A stretch of 64,000 bases of DNA, from assembly GCF_029051725.1 (NCBI RefSeq), contig NZ_JAACFU010000006.1, forward strand, positions 310,001 to 374,000, written 5' to 3'. Positions within the stretch are counted from its first letter, which is position 1, and each line of letters begins with the position of its first letter. A program made the translations under genes and the position numbers. Below are positions 42,769 to 51,573 of this stretch, piece after piece. Origin of the DNA: Bradyrhizobium sp. CSS354. GTDB lineage: Bacteria > Pseudomonadota > Alphaproteobacteria > Rhizobiales > Xanthobacteraceae. Below the pieces are notes generated by a model. It made no database searches and was not told where the DNA came from. It saw only the letters and a program-made list of their open reading frames with translations.

Positions 42769-43631
42769 TGCGTGATTTCTCGTCCGATCATCGCTGGCTG
42801 TCGCTGAACACGGCGACGATCCGCAAGCGGGGTGACCTCGTCGAAATCATCGACGCCTGTGCCAGGCACGGCATCCGTGCCATCGACCCCTGGCGCGACC
42901 AGGTCGCAGCCGTCGGCCTCGACCGCGCCGCCCGCGCGGTGCGCGAGGCCGGCCTCGATCTATCGGGCTACTGCCGCGGCGGCATGTTCACGTCGGATGC
43001 ATCGCGGCGGGGCGAGGTGCGTGACGACAACCGGCGCTGTGTGGACGAAGCCAAGGCGCTGGGGGCACCCTGCATTGTGCTCGTCGTCGGCGGCTTGCCG
43101 CAATATTCGCGGCCGGGCAGCGAAGCGTCGAAGGACATCGCGGGCGCGCGGACGCAGGTCGAGGAAGCGCTCGCTGATATGCTCGATTATGCCAAACAGG
43201 CCAAGCTGCCGCTGGCGATCGAGCCGCTGCATCCGGCCTATGCGGCGGACCGTGCCTGCGTCAACACGGCGAAGCAGGCGCTCGACATCTGCGACCGGCT
43301 CGATCGTGATCGCAGCGGCATGCTCGGCGTCGCGCTCGACGTCTATCACATCTGGTGGGATCCGGAGCTGATGGGGCAGATCGCGCGCGCCGGGCAGGAT
43401 CGCCTGCTCGCCTTCCATGTATGCGACTGGCTGGTGCCGACCAAGGACATTCTCAACGACCGCGGCATGATGGGCGATGGCGTGATCGATATCAAATCCG
43501 TGCGTGCAGCGGTCGAGGCGCAGGGCTTTGCCGGCTATTCGGAGATCGAAATCTTCTCCAACGACTGGTGGAGCAAACCGATGGATGAGGTGCTGCAAAC
43601 CTGCATCGCGCGGCACAAGACGGTGGTTTAG
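42768..43631 (+). CDS. Sugar phosphate isomerase/epimerase (xylose isomerase-like TIM barrel)
   Basis: The 287-residue protein has the AP-endonuclease-2/IolE-IolH-type barrel. Metal-binding residues appear in LAIEPLHPAYAADR (Glu), ALDVYHIWWDPEL (Asp, His), FHVCDWLVP and YSEIEIFSNDWW (Glu). It would isomerise or epimerise a sugar or inositol derivative, or dehydrate one. It shares a TGATG junction with the DUF993 gene and ends the cluster. Substrate unknown. Confidence 0.85.
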   Translation: MRDFSSDHRWLSLNTATIRKRGDLVEIIDACARHGIRAIDPWRDQVAAVGLDRAARAVREAGLDLSGYCRGGMFTSDASRRGEVRDDNRRCVDEAKALGAPCIVLVVGGLPQYSRPGSEASKDIAGARTQVEEALADMLDYAKQAKLPLAIEPLHPAYAADRACVNTAKQALDICDRLDRDRSGMLGVALDVYHIWWDPELMGQIARAGQDRLLAFHVCDWLVPTKDILNDRGMMGDGVIDIKSVRAAVEAQGFAGYSEIEIFSNDWWSKPMDEVLQTCIARHKTVV

Positions 43632-43768
43632 GCCTTCCGGAATTTGTTGCGCGCAGCGGCGCCGATGGCCTGAGACGTCAAATGGTTACGCGGGATCACC
43701 GGGGCATGCCGCGCCGGTAACCTTCTACTGTGCATGGGGTTGTTTTCGCGTTTTTTTGTTGTGAGGCC

Positions 43769-44989
43769 TCAGCCGATCGCGCAAGGCACGCTCAGAAAGC
43801 CGCGGAACCGCACCCGTCCGCCCCGCACCGGGCGTCCGCTTACGGCATAGTTCGGGAAGCGCGCCAAGAAGCGTGAGACCGCGATGGCGCCTTCCAGCCG
43901 CGCCAGCGCCATGCCGGCGCATTGATGCGCGCCGGTGGCGAAGGCGAGATGCCGGTTCGGCGTGCGCGCGATGTCGAATCTCTCGGGGTCCGGAAACTGC
44001 GCGGGATCGCGGTTGGCAGCGCCGATGCACAGCGTGATCGACGTGCCGGCATCGAGCATGACGCCGCCGAGTTCGACCCGCTCCGTGGTCATGCGGTTGC
44101 CGAGCTGGTTCGAGCTCTCGTAGCGCAGCATCTCTTCGACCGCAGTCTTGATCAGCTCGGGGTGGTCGATCAGCCGCCGCTTCTGATCCGGATTCCGGTC
44201 GAGCGCTACGAGGCCGTTGCCGATCAGGTTGGTGGTGGTCTCGTGGCCGGCATTGAGCAGGAAGATGCAGTTGTGCAGCAGCTCCTTCTCGGTCAGCCGC
44301 TCGCCGTTGTCCTCGCCCTGGATCAGGCGCGTCAGCACGTCGCGTTCGGGGTTGCCGGGCTTCGCTCGTCGGCGTGCGACCAGCGTTTCGAGATAGGCGA
44401 GAAAATCCGTCACGGCCCTGTTGCCGCGGGCGGCGACTTCAGGCGACACCACCGGTTCGAGGGCACCGAGGATTGCGAGCGACCAGTCGCGCAGCGGCGC
44501 GCGCTCGTCATGGGGCACGTCGAGCAGATTGCCGATCACCTCGATGGGGATCGATGCGGCGAAGTCCTCGATCAGCTCGCAATCACCTTTGGCGGCGATG
44601 GCGTCGAGCAGGCCGTCGACGAGCTTGATGATATCAGGCTCCATCCCCGCGATCGCGCGCGGCGACAGCGCGCCCATGATCAGGCGCCGCACGCGCGTAT
44701 GGGCCGGCGGGTCGTTGAAGACGAGGCTCGTGGTGTGGTGCTCGTAGAGCGGGGTGTCGCCGTATTTCGGCGCGAACTCGCGCTTCTTGTCCGAGCTGAA
44801 CGATTTTGTGTTCTTGTAGGTCGTGACGAGATCGTCATAGCGGGTCAGGAACACGGTGCCGTTGCGCAGGCGCTTGAGCGGCTCGTTCTCCCGCAGTGCA
44901 CGATAGGTCGGGTAGGGATCGTCGTAGAATTCCGGCGTCAGCTTCTCCAGATCGAAACTGGCCGCCAGTTCGTTCGCACTTGCGTTCAT
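43769..44989 (-). CDS. Cytochrome P450
   Basis: The 406-residue soluble bacterial P450 shows AGHETT (residues 247-252) in the I helix, ExxR as Glu286-Arg289, and haem-binding FATGAHQCAG with Cys357; the second position of the haem motif is Ala where Gly is most common. It inserts oxygen into an unknown substrate using electrons from a ferredoxin. No ferredoxin or reductase is adjacent. ATG at 44989 gives the usual length; GTG at 45052 would add 21 residues. It is divergent, 107 bp away, from the two-subunit decarboxylase genes. Confidence 0.92.
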   Translation of the reverse strand: MNASANELAASFDLEKLTPEFYDDPYPTYRALRENEPLKRLRNGTVFLTRYDDLVTTYKNTKSFSSDKKREFAPKYGDTPLYEHHTTSLVFNDPPAHTRVRRLIMGALSPRAIAGMEPDIIKLVDGLLDAIAAKGDCELIEDFAASIPIEVIGNLLDVPHDERAPLRDWSLAILGALEPVVSPEVAARGNRAVTDFLAYLETLVARRRAKPGNPERDVLTRLIQGEDNGERLTEKELLHNCIFLLNAGHETTTNLIGNGLVALDRNPDQKRRLIDHPELIKTAVEEMLRYESSNQLGNRMTTERVELGGVMLDAGTSITLCIGAANRDPAQFPDPERFDIARTPNRHLAFATGAHQCAGMALARLEGAIAVSRFLARFPNYAVSGRPVRGGRVRFRGFLSVPCAIG

Positions 44990-45096
44990 GCCGCCATACT
45001 CGCCGGTTGAGTCCGATATGCTGTATTCGCTCTTTTGAGCGGCTCGGTTCACCGTCTACAGTCGAATCGTGATTTGCAAGCCGACCGGACAGGAAA

Positions 45097-45651
45097 ATGC
45101 ACGCCCGCGCTGACGCTGCCGACACGGCCGCCGAGTCCAGCACTCATTGGCCCGACGATATTTTCGCGACCTTGCAACGCTTCGACGTCCGGCAGGTGCC
45201 CTACGTGCCCGACGCCGGCCATTCGAGGCTGATCCAGCGCGTGCTGGCCTCGTCGACGATGCGTGGCATTTCGCTGACGACGGAGGAGGAGGGCGTAGCG
45301 CTGCTGGCGGGCGCCTGGGCCGGCGGGCAGCGAGGCGTGCTGTTGATGCAGTCGAGCGGGGTCGGCAATTGCATCAACATGCTGTCGCTGATCCCGATCC
45401 TGCGCTTTCCCTTCCTCACGCTGGTGACCATGCGTGGTGAGTGGGGCGAGTTCAATCCGTGGCAGGTGCCGATGGGATCGACCACGCAGGGCGTATTCGA
45501 ACTCTCGGGAGTCAAGGTGCTGCGCGCTTCGACCGCAGCCGAGGTGCCGGCCGTGCTCGAGGCGGCGGCCGCGCAGGCCTATAACGCGCTCACGCCCACC
45601 GCCGTCCTGCTGTCGCAGCGCCTGATCGGCGCCAAGGTTTTCACTAAATGA
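45097..45651 (+). CDS. TPP-dependent decarboxylase, pyrimidine-binding subunit (sulfopyruvate decarboxylase alpha-like)
   Basis: The 184-residue protein equals the N-terminal (pyrimidine) domain of thiamine-diphosphate decarboxylases as a separate chain. The catalytic Glu lies in TTEEEGVALLAGAW, about residue 65, and VLLMQSSGVGNCINMLSLIP follows. Size and content match ComD of the coenzyme M pathway and the related phosphonopyruvate decarboxylase. ATGA overlap with the next gene implies a heteromeric enzyme. The natural 2-oxo acid is unknown; coenzyme M synthesis is unlikely in this organism. Confidence 0.82.
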   Translation: MHARADAADTAAESSTHWPDDIFATLQRFDVRQVPYVPDAGHSRLIQRVLASSTMRGISLTTEEEGVALLAGAWAGGQRGVLLMQSSGVGNCINMLSLIPILRFPFLTLVTMRGEWGEFNPWQVPMGSTTQGVFELSGVKVLRASTAAEVPAVLEAAAAQAYNALTPTAVLLSQRLIGAKVFTK

Positions 45652-46238
45652 GCAAAGCCAATCTCCTCGACCGGCGTCAGGTGGTGACCACGCTTCTCGC
45701 GGACCGCAAGGATGTGGTTGCGATCGGCGGCCTCGGCGCCTCCACTAACGATATGTGCGCGGCCGGCGACCATGCCCGGAATTTCTATCTCTGGGGCGGC
45801 ATGGGCGGGGCGGCGATGATCGGCCTCGGGCTTGCCCTGGCGCAGCCGAAATTGCCGGTGCTGGTCATCACCGGCGACGGCGAGATGCTGATGGGCCTGG
45901 GCAGCCTTGCCACCATCGGCCTCCAGAAGCCGTCCAACCTCTCGATCGCGGTGCTCGACAACGAGGCCTATGGCGAGACCGGCGGCCAGACCAGCCACAC
46001 CTCCGTCGCTGCCGACCTCGTCGGCGTCGCCCGGGCCTGCGGCATCGGGGATAGCCGGTCTGTCACGACCATGGCCGAGGTCGAGGCCTTCGCCAAAGCC
46101 GTCCACGACGTCACGGCCGGGCCGCGCCTTGCAAATGTGAAGATCGACAGCACCAATCTGGAGCGGATTTTGCCGAGCCGGGATGGGACTTACATTCTCA
46201 ACCGGATTCGCGGCGACCTCGGCTTCCAGCCGATCTAG
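45648..46238 (+). CDS. TPP-dependent decarboxylase, diphosphate-binding subunit (sulfopyruvate decarboxylase beta-like)
   Basis: The 196-residue partner subunit carries the thiamine-diphosphate motif GDGEMLMGLGSLATIG (Gly-Asp-Gly near residue 73) closing with LDNEAYGETGGQTSH (Asn near 104), as in ComE. With the overlapping upstream gene it forms a split decarboxylase. Both genes are divergent from the P450 gene, and a shared substrate pathway is possible but not shown. The 134 bp after it include the TetR promoter. Confidence 0.83.
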   Translation: MSKANLLDRRQVVTTLLADRKDVVAIGGLGASTNDMCAAGDHARNFYLWGGMGGAAMIGLGLALAQPKLPVLVITGDGEMLMGLGSLATIGLQKPSNLSIAVLDNEAYGETGGQTSHTSVAADLVGVARACGIGDSRSVTTMAEVEAFAKAVHDVTAGPRLANVKIDSTNLERILPSRDGTYILNRIRGDLGFQPI

Positions 46239-46352
46239 GCGATCCTTCCGGCGCCTCCGTCCTGCACGGAGGCCGTGTGGGCGCGGCGAATTTCCACTGA
46301 AATTACAACGCACTCAGGTTGCGATGCAGCATAGTGCTTGACTTTTGCGTGG

Positions 46353-46368
46353 GTGAGTGCTTACTCAC
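46353..46368. promoter_or_regulatory. TetR-type operator upstream of the RND efflux operon
   Basis: GTGAGT-GCTT-ACTCAC is a perfect 6+6 dyad 4 bp before the ATG at 46373. A possible -35 box TTGACT is at 46339-46344, so the dyad would overlap the -10 region and start. This fits autoregulation by the TetR product. Confidence 0.6.
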
Positions 46369-46372
46369 TAGC

Positions 46373-47074
46373 ATGAGCTCATTGCGTATGACGAGCGACC
46401 TGAGGCGTCAATTGATCCTCGGCGCCGCAAAGCGTTGCTTTGCCCGACACGGCTATACCGGCACCACGACCAAGAGCGTGGCGGCCGCCGCTGCCATTTC
46501 CGAGGCGCTGCTGTTCAAGCATTTCCCGTCCAAGGCCGCGCTTTACGCCGAAATTCTCAGTGACGAATGCGAGGCGGACCCGGCGCTCATGGAGCTGCTC
46601 GAACGCGAGCCGTCGACTGCTACGTTGGTCGAAGTGATCCGCGGCATGGTCGGGCATTTCATGCACATCGCCGACGGGCCCGACCAGGAAGAGGCCCAGC
46701 GGCTGCGATTGATGGCCACGAGCCATTTGGATGATGGCGAATTCGCGCGTTTGCTATATGCCAAGATCGAGACGCTGATCGGGGCGGCCTTCGTCGCCTC
46801 GCTCGAGCGTGCGGTTGCCGCGAGGGACGCGCGGCCATACAACGGCGAACCGCTCAACCTGTTCTGGTTTGCGCATCACACTGTGATGACGGCTGCGCTG
46901 ACCAGGCTGCCGGCCACGCCGTGTCTCGCTTACGGCAAGGCGAACGACCTCGAGCGGCAGCTCTGTGAGTTTCTCCTGAGGGGTATCGGACTTAACGACG
47001 CCGCAATTGCTGCGCATTTGGGCCGCGATCAGGCCGCGTGTGCGGACAAGACGGCGATTGCAGAGAGTGCATGA
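46373..47074 (+). CDS. TetR/AcrR-family repressor of the efflux operon
   Basis: About 233 residues with an N-terminal TetR domain (RRQLILGAAKRCFARHGYTGTTTKSVAAAA, recognition region SEALLFKHFPSKAALY) and a helical ligand domain. ATG at 46373 is preferred; ATG at 46388 is possible, and the frame extends upstream through the operator. It is the first gene of a TetR-MFP-RND operon; one base separates its stop from the MFP start. The operator dyad at 46353-46368 suggests it represses itself and the pump. Confidence 0.88.
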   Translation: MSSLRMTSDLRRQLILGAAKRCFARHGYTGTTTKSVAAAAAISEALLFKHFPSKAALYAEILSDECEADPALMELLEREPSTATLVEVIRGMVGHFMHIADGPDQEEAQRLRLMATSHLDDGEFARLLYAKIETLIGAAFVASLERAVAARDARPYNGEPLNLFWFAHHTVMTAALTRLPATPCLAYGKANDLERQLCEFLLRGIGLNDAAIAAHLGRDQAACADKTAIAESA

Positions 47075-47075
47075 C

Positions 47076-48269
47076 ATGAACATCGTCACCGAACACAAGA
47101 TTTCGGGCGAACCCATCGACAACAAGGCTCCCAAGCGTCCGGTCCGGCCGGTGCTCTGGTTCATCATCGTCGGCACGCTTCTGGCCGTGCTCGTCGGTGG
47201 CCTTGTCTGGTTCAATTTTTTCCGCGGCCAGATGATCAAGCAGTTCTTCGCCAACAACAAGCCGCCGCCGGTCGCGGTCAGCGCCGCCGAGGCGAAGTCC
47301 GAGGTGGTGCCGAATCTGTTGACCGCCGTCGGCGGGCTGTCCGCCGTGCACCAGGTCGACGTCAGCGCCGACGTCAACGGCCGCGTCACCGAGATCAAGT
47401 TCGAGCCGGGTACGCATGTCGAGGCCGGCACGCCGCTGGTGCAGATGTTCGATGCACCGGAGCAGGGCGACCTTGCCAATTACAAGGCGCAGTCCACCGT
47501 CGCACAGCTGTCGCTCGACCGCGCCAAGCAACTGGCGTCGCGCCAGTTCGGCCCGCAGGCAACCGTCGACACCGCGCAGGCCGCGTACGATCAGGCGCTG
47601 GCGGGTATCGCCAAGACCGAAGCGTTGATCTCGCAGAAGCTGGTCCGCGCGCCGTTCTCCGGCGATCTTGGCGTCCGCAAGGTCGAGGTCGGCCAGTATC
47701 TGACCGCCGGCACGGCCATCGTCTCGCTGACGGATCTGTCGGAACTGTGGGCCAACTTCACGGTGACGGAAAAGGACTCGGGCAATCTCAAGGTCGGTCA
47801 GCCAGTCCGGCTGAAGGTCGATGCCTATCCCGGCCGCACCTTCGACGCCAAGATCACCACGATCGAGCCGCAGATCTCGGCCGACACTCGCAACATCCGC
47901 GTGCAGGCGACCATCTCCAATCCGGAGAAGATCCTGAAGCCCGGCATGTTCGTGACCACGACGGTGGTGCTGCCGGACAAGCCGGCCGTGGTCACCGTGC
48001 CGGAGACAGCGGTCGACTACACGCTCTACGGCGACTCGGTGTTCGTGATCACCGAGAAGAAGGAAGCTGACGGCAAGACCAGCCTGAGCGCGGTGCGCAC
48101 TTTCGTGCAGACCGGCAACCGGGTCGAAGGCCGCGTCGAAATCGTCAAGGGCGTGAAGCCGGGCGATAAGGTCGTCGCCGTCGGCCAGCTCAAGCTGCAA
48201 TCGGGCGCGGCGGTGTCGATTTCGACCGACCCGGCTCCGCAGATCCCGGCGCAGCCGCCGCGCTACTGA
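47076..48269 (+). CDS. RND efflux periplasmic adaptor (membrane fusion protein)
   Basis: The 397-residue protein has an N-terminal membrane anchor (VLWFIIVGTLLAVLVGGLVW, residues about 25-44), then the lipoyl, alpha-hairpin and beta-barrel domains (GRVTEIKFEPGTHVEAGTPL; NFTVTEKDSGNLKVGQPV). It links the inner-membrane RND pump to an outer-membrane channel. It is anchored by a membrane helix and not a lipoprotein. The RND gene follows after 76 bp, with a hairpin in between. No outer-membrane factor gene is present. Confidence 0.9.
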   Translation: MNIVTEHKISGEPIDNKAPKRPVRPVLWFIIVGTLLAVLVGGLVWFNFFRGQMIKQFFANNKPPPVAVSAAEAKSEVVPNLLTAVGGLSAVHQVDVSADVNGRVTEIKFEPGTHVEAGTPLVQMFDAPEQGDLANYKAQSTVAQLSLDRAKQLASRQFGPQATVDTAQAAYDQALAGIAKTEALISQKLVRAPFSGDLGVRKVEVGQYLTAGTAIVSLTDLSELWANFTVTEKDSGNLKVGQPVRLKVDAYPGRTFDAKITTIEPQISADTRNIRVQATISNPEKILKPGMFVTTTVVLPDKPAVVTVPETAVDYTLYGDSVFVITEKKEADGKTSLSAVRTFVQTGNRVEGRVEIVKGVKPGDKVVAVGQLKLQSGAAVSISTDPAPQIPAQPPRY

Positions 48270-48285
48270 CATCGTACACGTTGCA

Positions 48286-48312
48286 GCATGATCCGGCACG
48301 GCCGGGTCATGC
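48286..48312 (+). repeat. 12-bp hairpin between the MFP and RND genes
   Basis: GCATGATCCGGC pairs with GCCGGGTCATGC around ACG, with one G-U pair and no T-run. It resembles a shortened form of the GCATGATCCGG element at 6222-6270. It could dampen pump expression relative to the adaptor. Confidence 0.5.
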
Positions 48313-48345
48313 GCTTTGCAAGTCAAAGAAATCGAGATCGCCGCG

Positions 48346-51300
48346 ATGCGCTTTACTGATATTTTCATCAAACGCCCGGTCCTGTCGGTCGTCGTCAGCC
48401 TGCTGATCCTGCTGATCGGCCTGCGCGCGGCGACGACGCTGCCGATTCGGCAATATCCGAAGCTGTCGAACACGGTCATCAACATCACGACCGTCTATCC
48501 GGGCGCGTCCGCGGACCTGATCCAGGGCTTCATCACCACCCCGATCGAGCAGGCGGTCGCTTCCGCCGAAGGCGTCGATTACATCACCTCGTCCTCGGTG
48601 CTCGGCACTTCGACGATCCAGGTCTACATCAAGCTGAATTTCGATCCGAACCAGGCGCTGACCGAGGTTCTGGCCAAGACGAACTCGGTCAAATATTTGA
48701 TCCCGAAGGAATCCAACGACCCTATCGTCACCAAGACCACGGGCCAGACCACGGCCGTGATGTATCTCGGATTCTCGTCCGAAGAGCTGTCGGGCTCGGC
48801 GATCTCAGACTATCTGACGCGCGTTGTGCAACCGGTGCTGTCGACCGTCGATGGCGTGGCCTCCGCCGACATTCTCGGCGGCCAGACCTTTGCGATGCGG
48901 TTGTGGCTTGATCCCCTGAAGATGGCGGGCCGCAACGTGTCGCCTGCGGATGTTGCGACCGCGATCACCGCCAACAACTTCCAGTCCGCGGCGGGACAGA
49001 CCAAGGGCTATCTCATCGTCTCGAACGTCTCGACGAATACCGGCCTGACCGACGTCAACCAGTTCAAGAAGATGATCGTCAAGGCCAAGGACGGCGGCTT
49101 CGTGCGGATGGAGGACATCGCCACCGTCGAGCTTGCGGCCCAGAGCACGGACGCGAGCGTCGCCTTCAACGGCGAGCACGCGATCTTTATCGGTGTGCAG
49201 GCAACGCCGCAGGGCAACCCGCTGACGCTGGTCAAGGGCGTGCGGGCGCTATTCCCCGAGTTGGAGCGCAATCTGCCGCCGTCGATGAAGATGAAGGTCG
49301 CCTACGATTCGACCAAGTTCATCCAATCCTCGATCGACGAGGTCGAGAAGACGCTGGGTGAAGCCGTGATCATCGTGATCGTGGTGATCTTCCTGTTCCT
49401 GGCGTCGTTCCGTTCGGTCATCATTCCCGTCGTCACCATCCCGCTGTCGATGATCGGCGTCTGCACGCTGATGCTGGCGCTGGGCTTCAGCTTCAACCTC
49501 TTGACCCTGCTCGCGATGGTGCTCGCGATCGGCCTCGTGGTCGACGACGCCATCGTCGTGGTGGAAAACATCCATCGTCATCTGGAGGAAGGGAAAACGC
49601 CGGTCCAGGCGTCGCTGGAAGGCGCGCGCGAAATCGTGGGTCCCGTCGTCTCGATGACCATCACGCTCGCGGCCGTGTACGCGCCGATCGGTTTCCTCGG
49701 CGGCCTGACCGGCTCGCTGTTCCGCGAATTCGCCTTCACGCTTGCGGGCTCGGTGATCGTGTCCGGCGTGATCGCGCTGACGCTGTCGCCGATGATGTGC
49801 TCGGTGCTGCTGAAGAACACAGAAGAGGGTCGCTTCGCCAAGCTCGTCAACAAGGTGTTTGGCGCACTGACGCGTTGGTACGGGCGCAGGCTCGACCGCT
49901 CGCTCGACTACAAGGCCATCACCGGCCTGTTTGCGGTAACCATCCTCGGGCTCGTCGGCTTCCTCTACATGCACACGTCGAAGGAGCTGGCGCCTGAGGA
50001 AGACCAGGGCATCGTGTTCGCGGTGACCAAGGCGCCGAAATACGCCAACATCGACTACGTCGACTTTTACGGCGAGAAGCTCGACAAGGAATTCCAGAAA
50101 TTCCCCGAGACCGATCTGCGCTTCGTGCTGAACGGCATCAACGGCCCGCAGGGCGGTATCGCCGGCATGCTGCTGAAGCCGTGGGAGGAGCGCAAGCGTT
50201 CGTCGATCCAGCTGAAGTCGCTGGTGCAGGCCGAGCTTTCCAAGATCGAGGGCGTGCAGGCGTTCGCATTCAACCTGCCGCCGCTGCCAGGCGGCCCAGG
50301 CGGCCTCCCGGTGCAGATGGTGATCAACTCCACCGCCAGTTTCCAGACTGTCTATGAGCAGATGGAGAAGCTGAAGGCTGCGGCCCGCAAGAGCGGAATG
50401 TTCATCGTTTCCGACAGCGATCTCGCCTACAACCAGCCCAACGTGAAGGTGACGATCAACCGCACCAAGGCGCAGGATCTCGGCATCAGCATGCAGAACC
50501 TCGGCAGCTCGCTGGCGGTGCTGCTCGGCGGCAACTACATCAACCGCTTCAACCTCGAAGGCCGATCCTATCAGGTCATCCCGCAGGTGCCGCGCGGCCA
50601 GCGGCTCTCGCCGGAATCTCTTGCCGGCTACTATGTGACCACCAACACCGGCCAGCAGCTTCCGCTCTCGACGGTGGTGTCGATCGAGACCAAGACCGAG
50701 CCGAATTCGCTGACACATTACAATCAGCTCAATTCGGCGACCTTCTCGGCGGTGCCGATGCCCGGCGTGACCGTGGGTGCGGCGGTCGACTTCCTCGAGA
50801 GCGAGGCCAAAAACCTGCCGCAAGGTTTCAGCCATGATTATCTGGCTGACAGCAGGCAATATGTGCAGGAAGGCAACCAGCTCGCGATCACCTTCGGCTT
50901 CGCGTTGATCATCATCTTCCTGGTGCTGGCGGCGCAGTTCGAGAGCTTGCGCGATCCGCTGGTGATCATGATCTCGGTGCCAATGGCGATCGTTGGCGCG
51001 CTGATCCCGCTATTCTTCGGCGTGGCGACCATGAACATCTACACTCAGGTCGGTCTGCTGACCTTGGTGGGCCTGATCACCAAGCACGGCATCCTGATGG
51101 TGGAGTTCGCCAACGAGCTCCAGATCAACGAGCGGCTCGATCGCCGCTCCGCCATCGAAATGTCGGCTCGCATTCGTCTGAGACCGATCCTGATGACCAC
51201 GGCAGCGATGGTGACGGGCCTGATCCCGCTCCTGACCGCGACCGGCGCAGGCGCGGCCAGCCGCTTCTCGATCGGTCTGGTGGTTGTCGCCGGAATGTCG

Positions 51301-51441
51301 ATCGGCACGTTGTTCACGCTGTTCGTGCTGCCGGCGGTCTATGTGGTGCTGGCGACCGACCATCGCGCGGCGGCCGATTCCGAGCGGAACAAGCAGGTCA
51401 ACGATCTGGACCTCGGCTCCAAGGCGCTCCGGCCGACCTGA
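48346..51441 (+). CDS. RND multidrug efflux transporter, inner-membrane subunit
   Basis: The 1031-residue AcrB/MexB-type pump has the proton-relay motif LAIGLVVDDAIVVVENI with Asp400 and Asp401, the N-terminal MRFTDIFIKRPVLSVVVS helix, and two large periplasmic loops. Periplasmic features such as TVYPGASADLIQGFITTPIEQAV fit the hydrophobe/amphiphile efflux family. It exports drugs or other amphiphiles from the periplasm using the proton gradient. ATG at 48346 is preferred over an in-frame start ten codons earlier that lacks family similarity. Last gene of the TetR-MFP-RND operon. Confidence 0.92.
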   Translation: MRFTDIFIKRPVLSVVVSLLILLIGLRAATTLPIRQYPKLSNTVINITTVYPGASADLIQGFITTPIEQAVASAEGVDYITSSSVLGTSTIQVYIKLNFDPNQALTEVLAKTNSVKYLIPKESNDPIVTKTTGQTTAVMYLGFSSEELSGSAISDYLTRVVQPVLSTVDGVASADILGGQTFAMRLWLDPLKMAGRNVSPADVATAITANNFQSAAGQTKGYLIVSNVSTNTGLTDVNQFKKMIVKAKDGGFVRMEDIATVELAAQSTDASVAFNGEHAIFIGVQATPQGNPLTLVKGVRALFPELERNLPPSMKMKVAYDSTKFIQSSIDEVEKTLGEAVIIVIVVIFLFLASFRSVIIPVVTIPLSMIGVCTLMLALGFSFNLLTLLAMVLAIGLVVDDAIVVVENIHRHLEEGKTPVQASLEGAREIVGPVVSMTITLAAVYAPIGFLGGLTGSLFREFAFTLAGSVIVSGVIALTLSPMMCSVLLKNTEEGRFAKLVNKVFGALTRWYGRRLDRSLDYKAITGLFAVTILGLVGFLYMHTSKELAPEEDQGIVFAVTKAPKYANIDYVDFYGEKLDKEFQKFPETDLRFVLNGINGPQGGIAGMLLKPWEERKRSSIQLKSLVQAELSKIEGVQAFAFNLPPLPGGPGGLPVQMVINSTASFQTVYEQMEKLKAAARKSGMFIVSDSDLAYNQPNVKVTINRTKAQDLGISMQNLGSSLAVLLGGNYINRFNLEGRSYQVIPQVPRGQRLSPESLAGYYVTTNTGQQLPLSTVVSIETKTEPNSLTHYNQLNSATFSAVPMPGVTVGAAVDFLESEAKNLPQGFSHDYLADSRQYVQEGNQLAITFGFALIIIFLVLAAQFESLRDPLVIMISVPMAIVGALIPLFFGVATMNIYTQVGLLTLVGLITKHGILMVEFANELQINERLDRRSAIEMSARIRLRPILMTTAAMVTGLIPLLTATGAGAASRFSIGLVVVAGMSIGTLFTLFVLPAVYVVLATDHRAAADSERNKQVNDLDLGSKALRPT

Positions 51442-51573
51442 GGCCGCAAATCAAGGAACCCGAGGGCGGCAGCGGCCAATCCGCTGCCGCCCTTTTCTAT
51501 TGCCTCCGGCGCGTCGGCTAGCCTTTCCCGCTCGCGAGAGACAAGGTCCGGTCTTCTTGCTAGGTTCGGCGGG

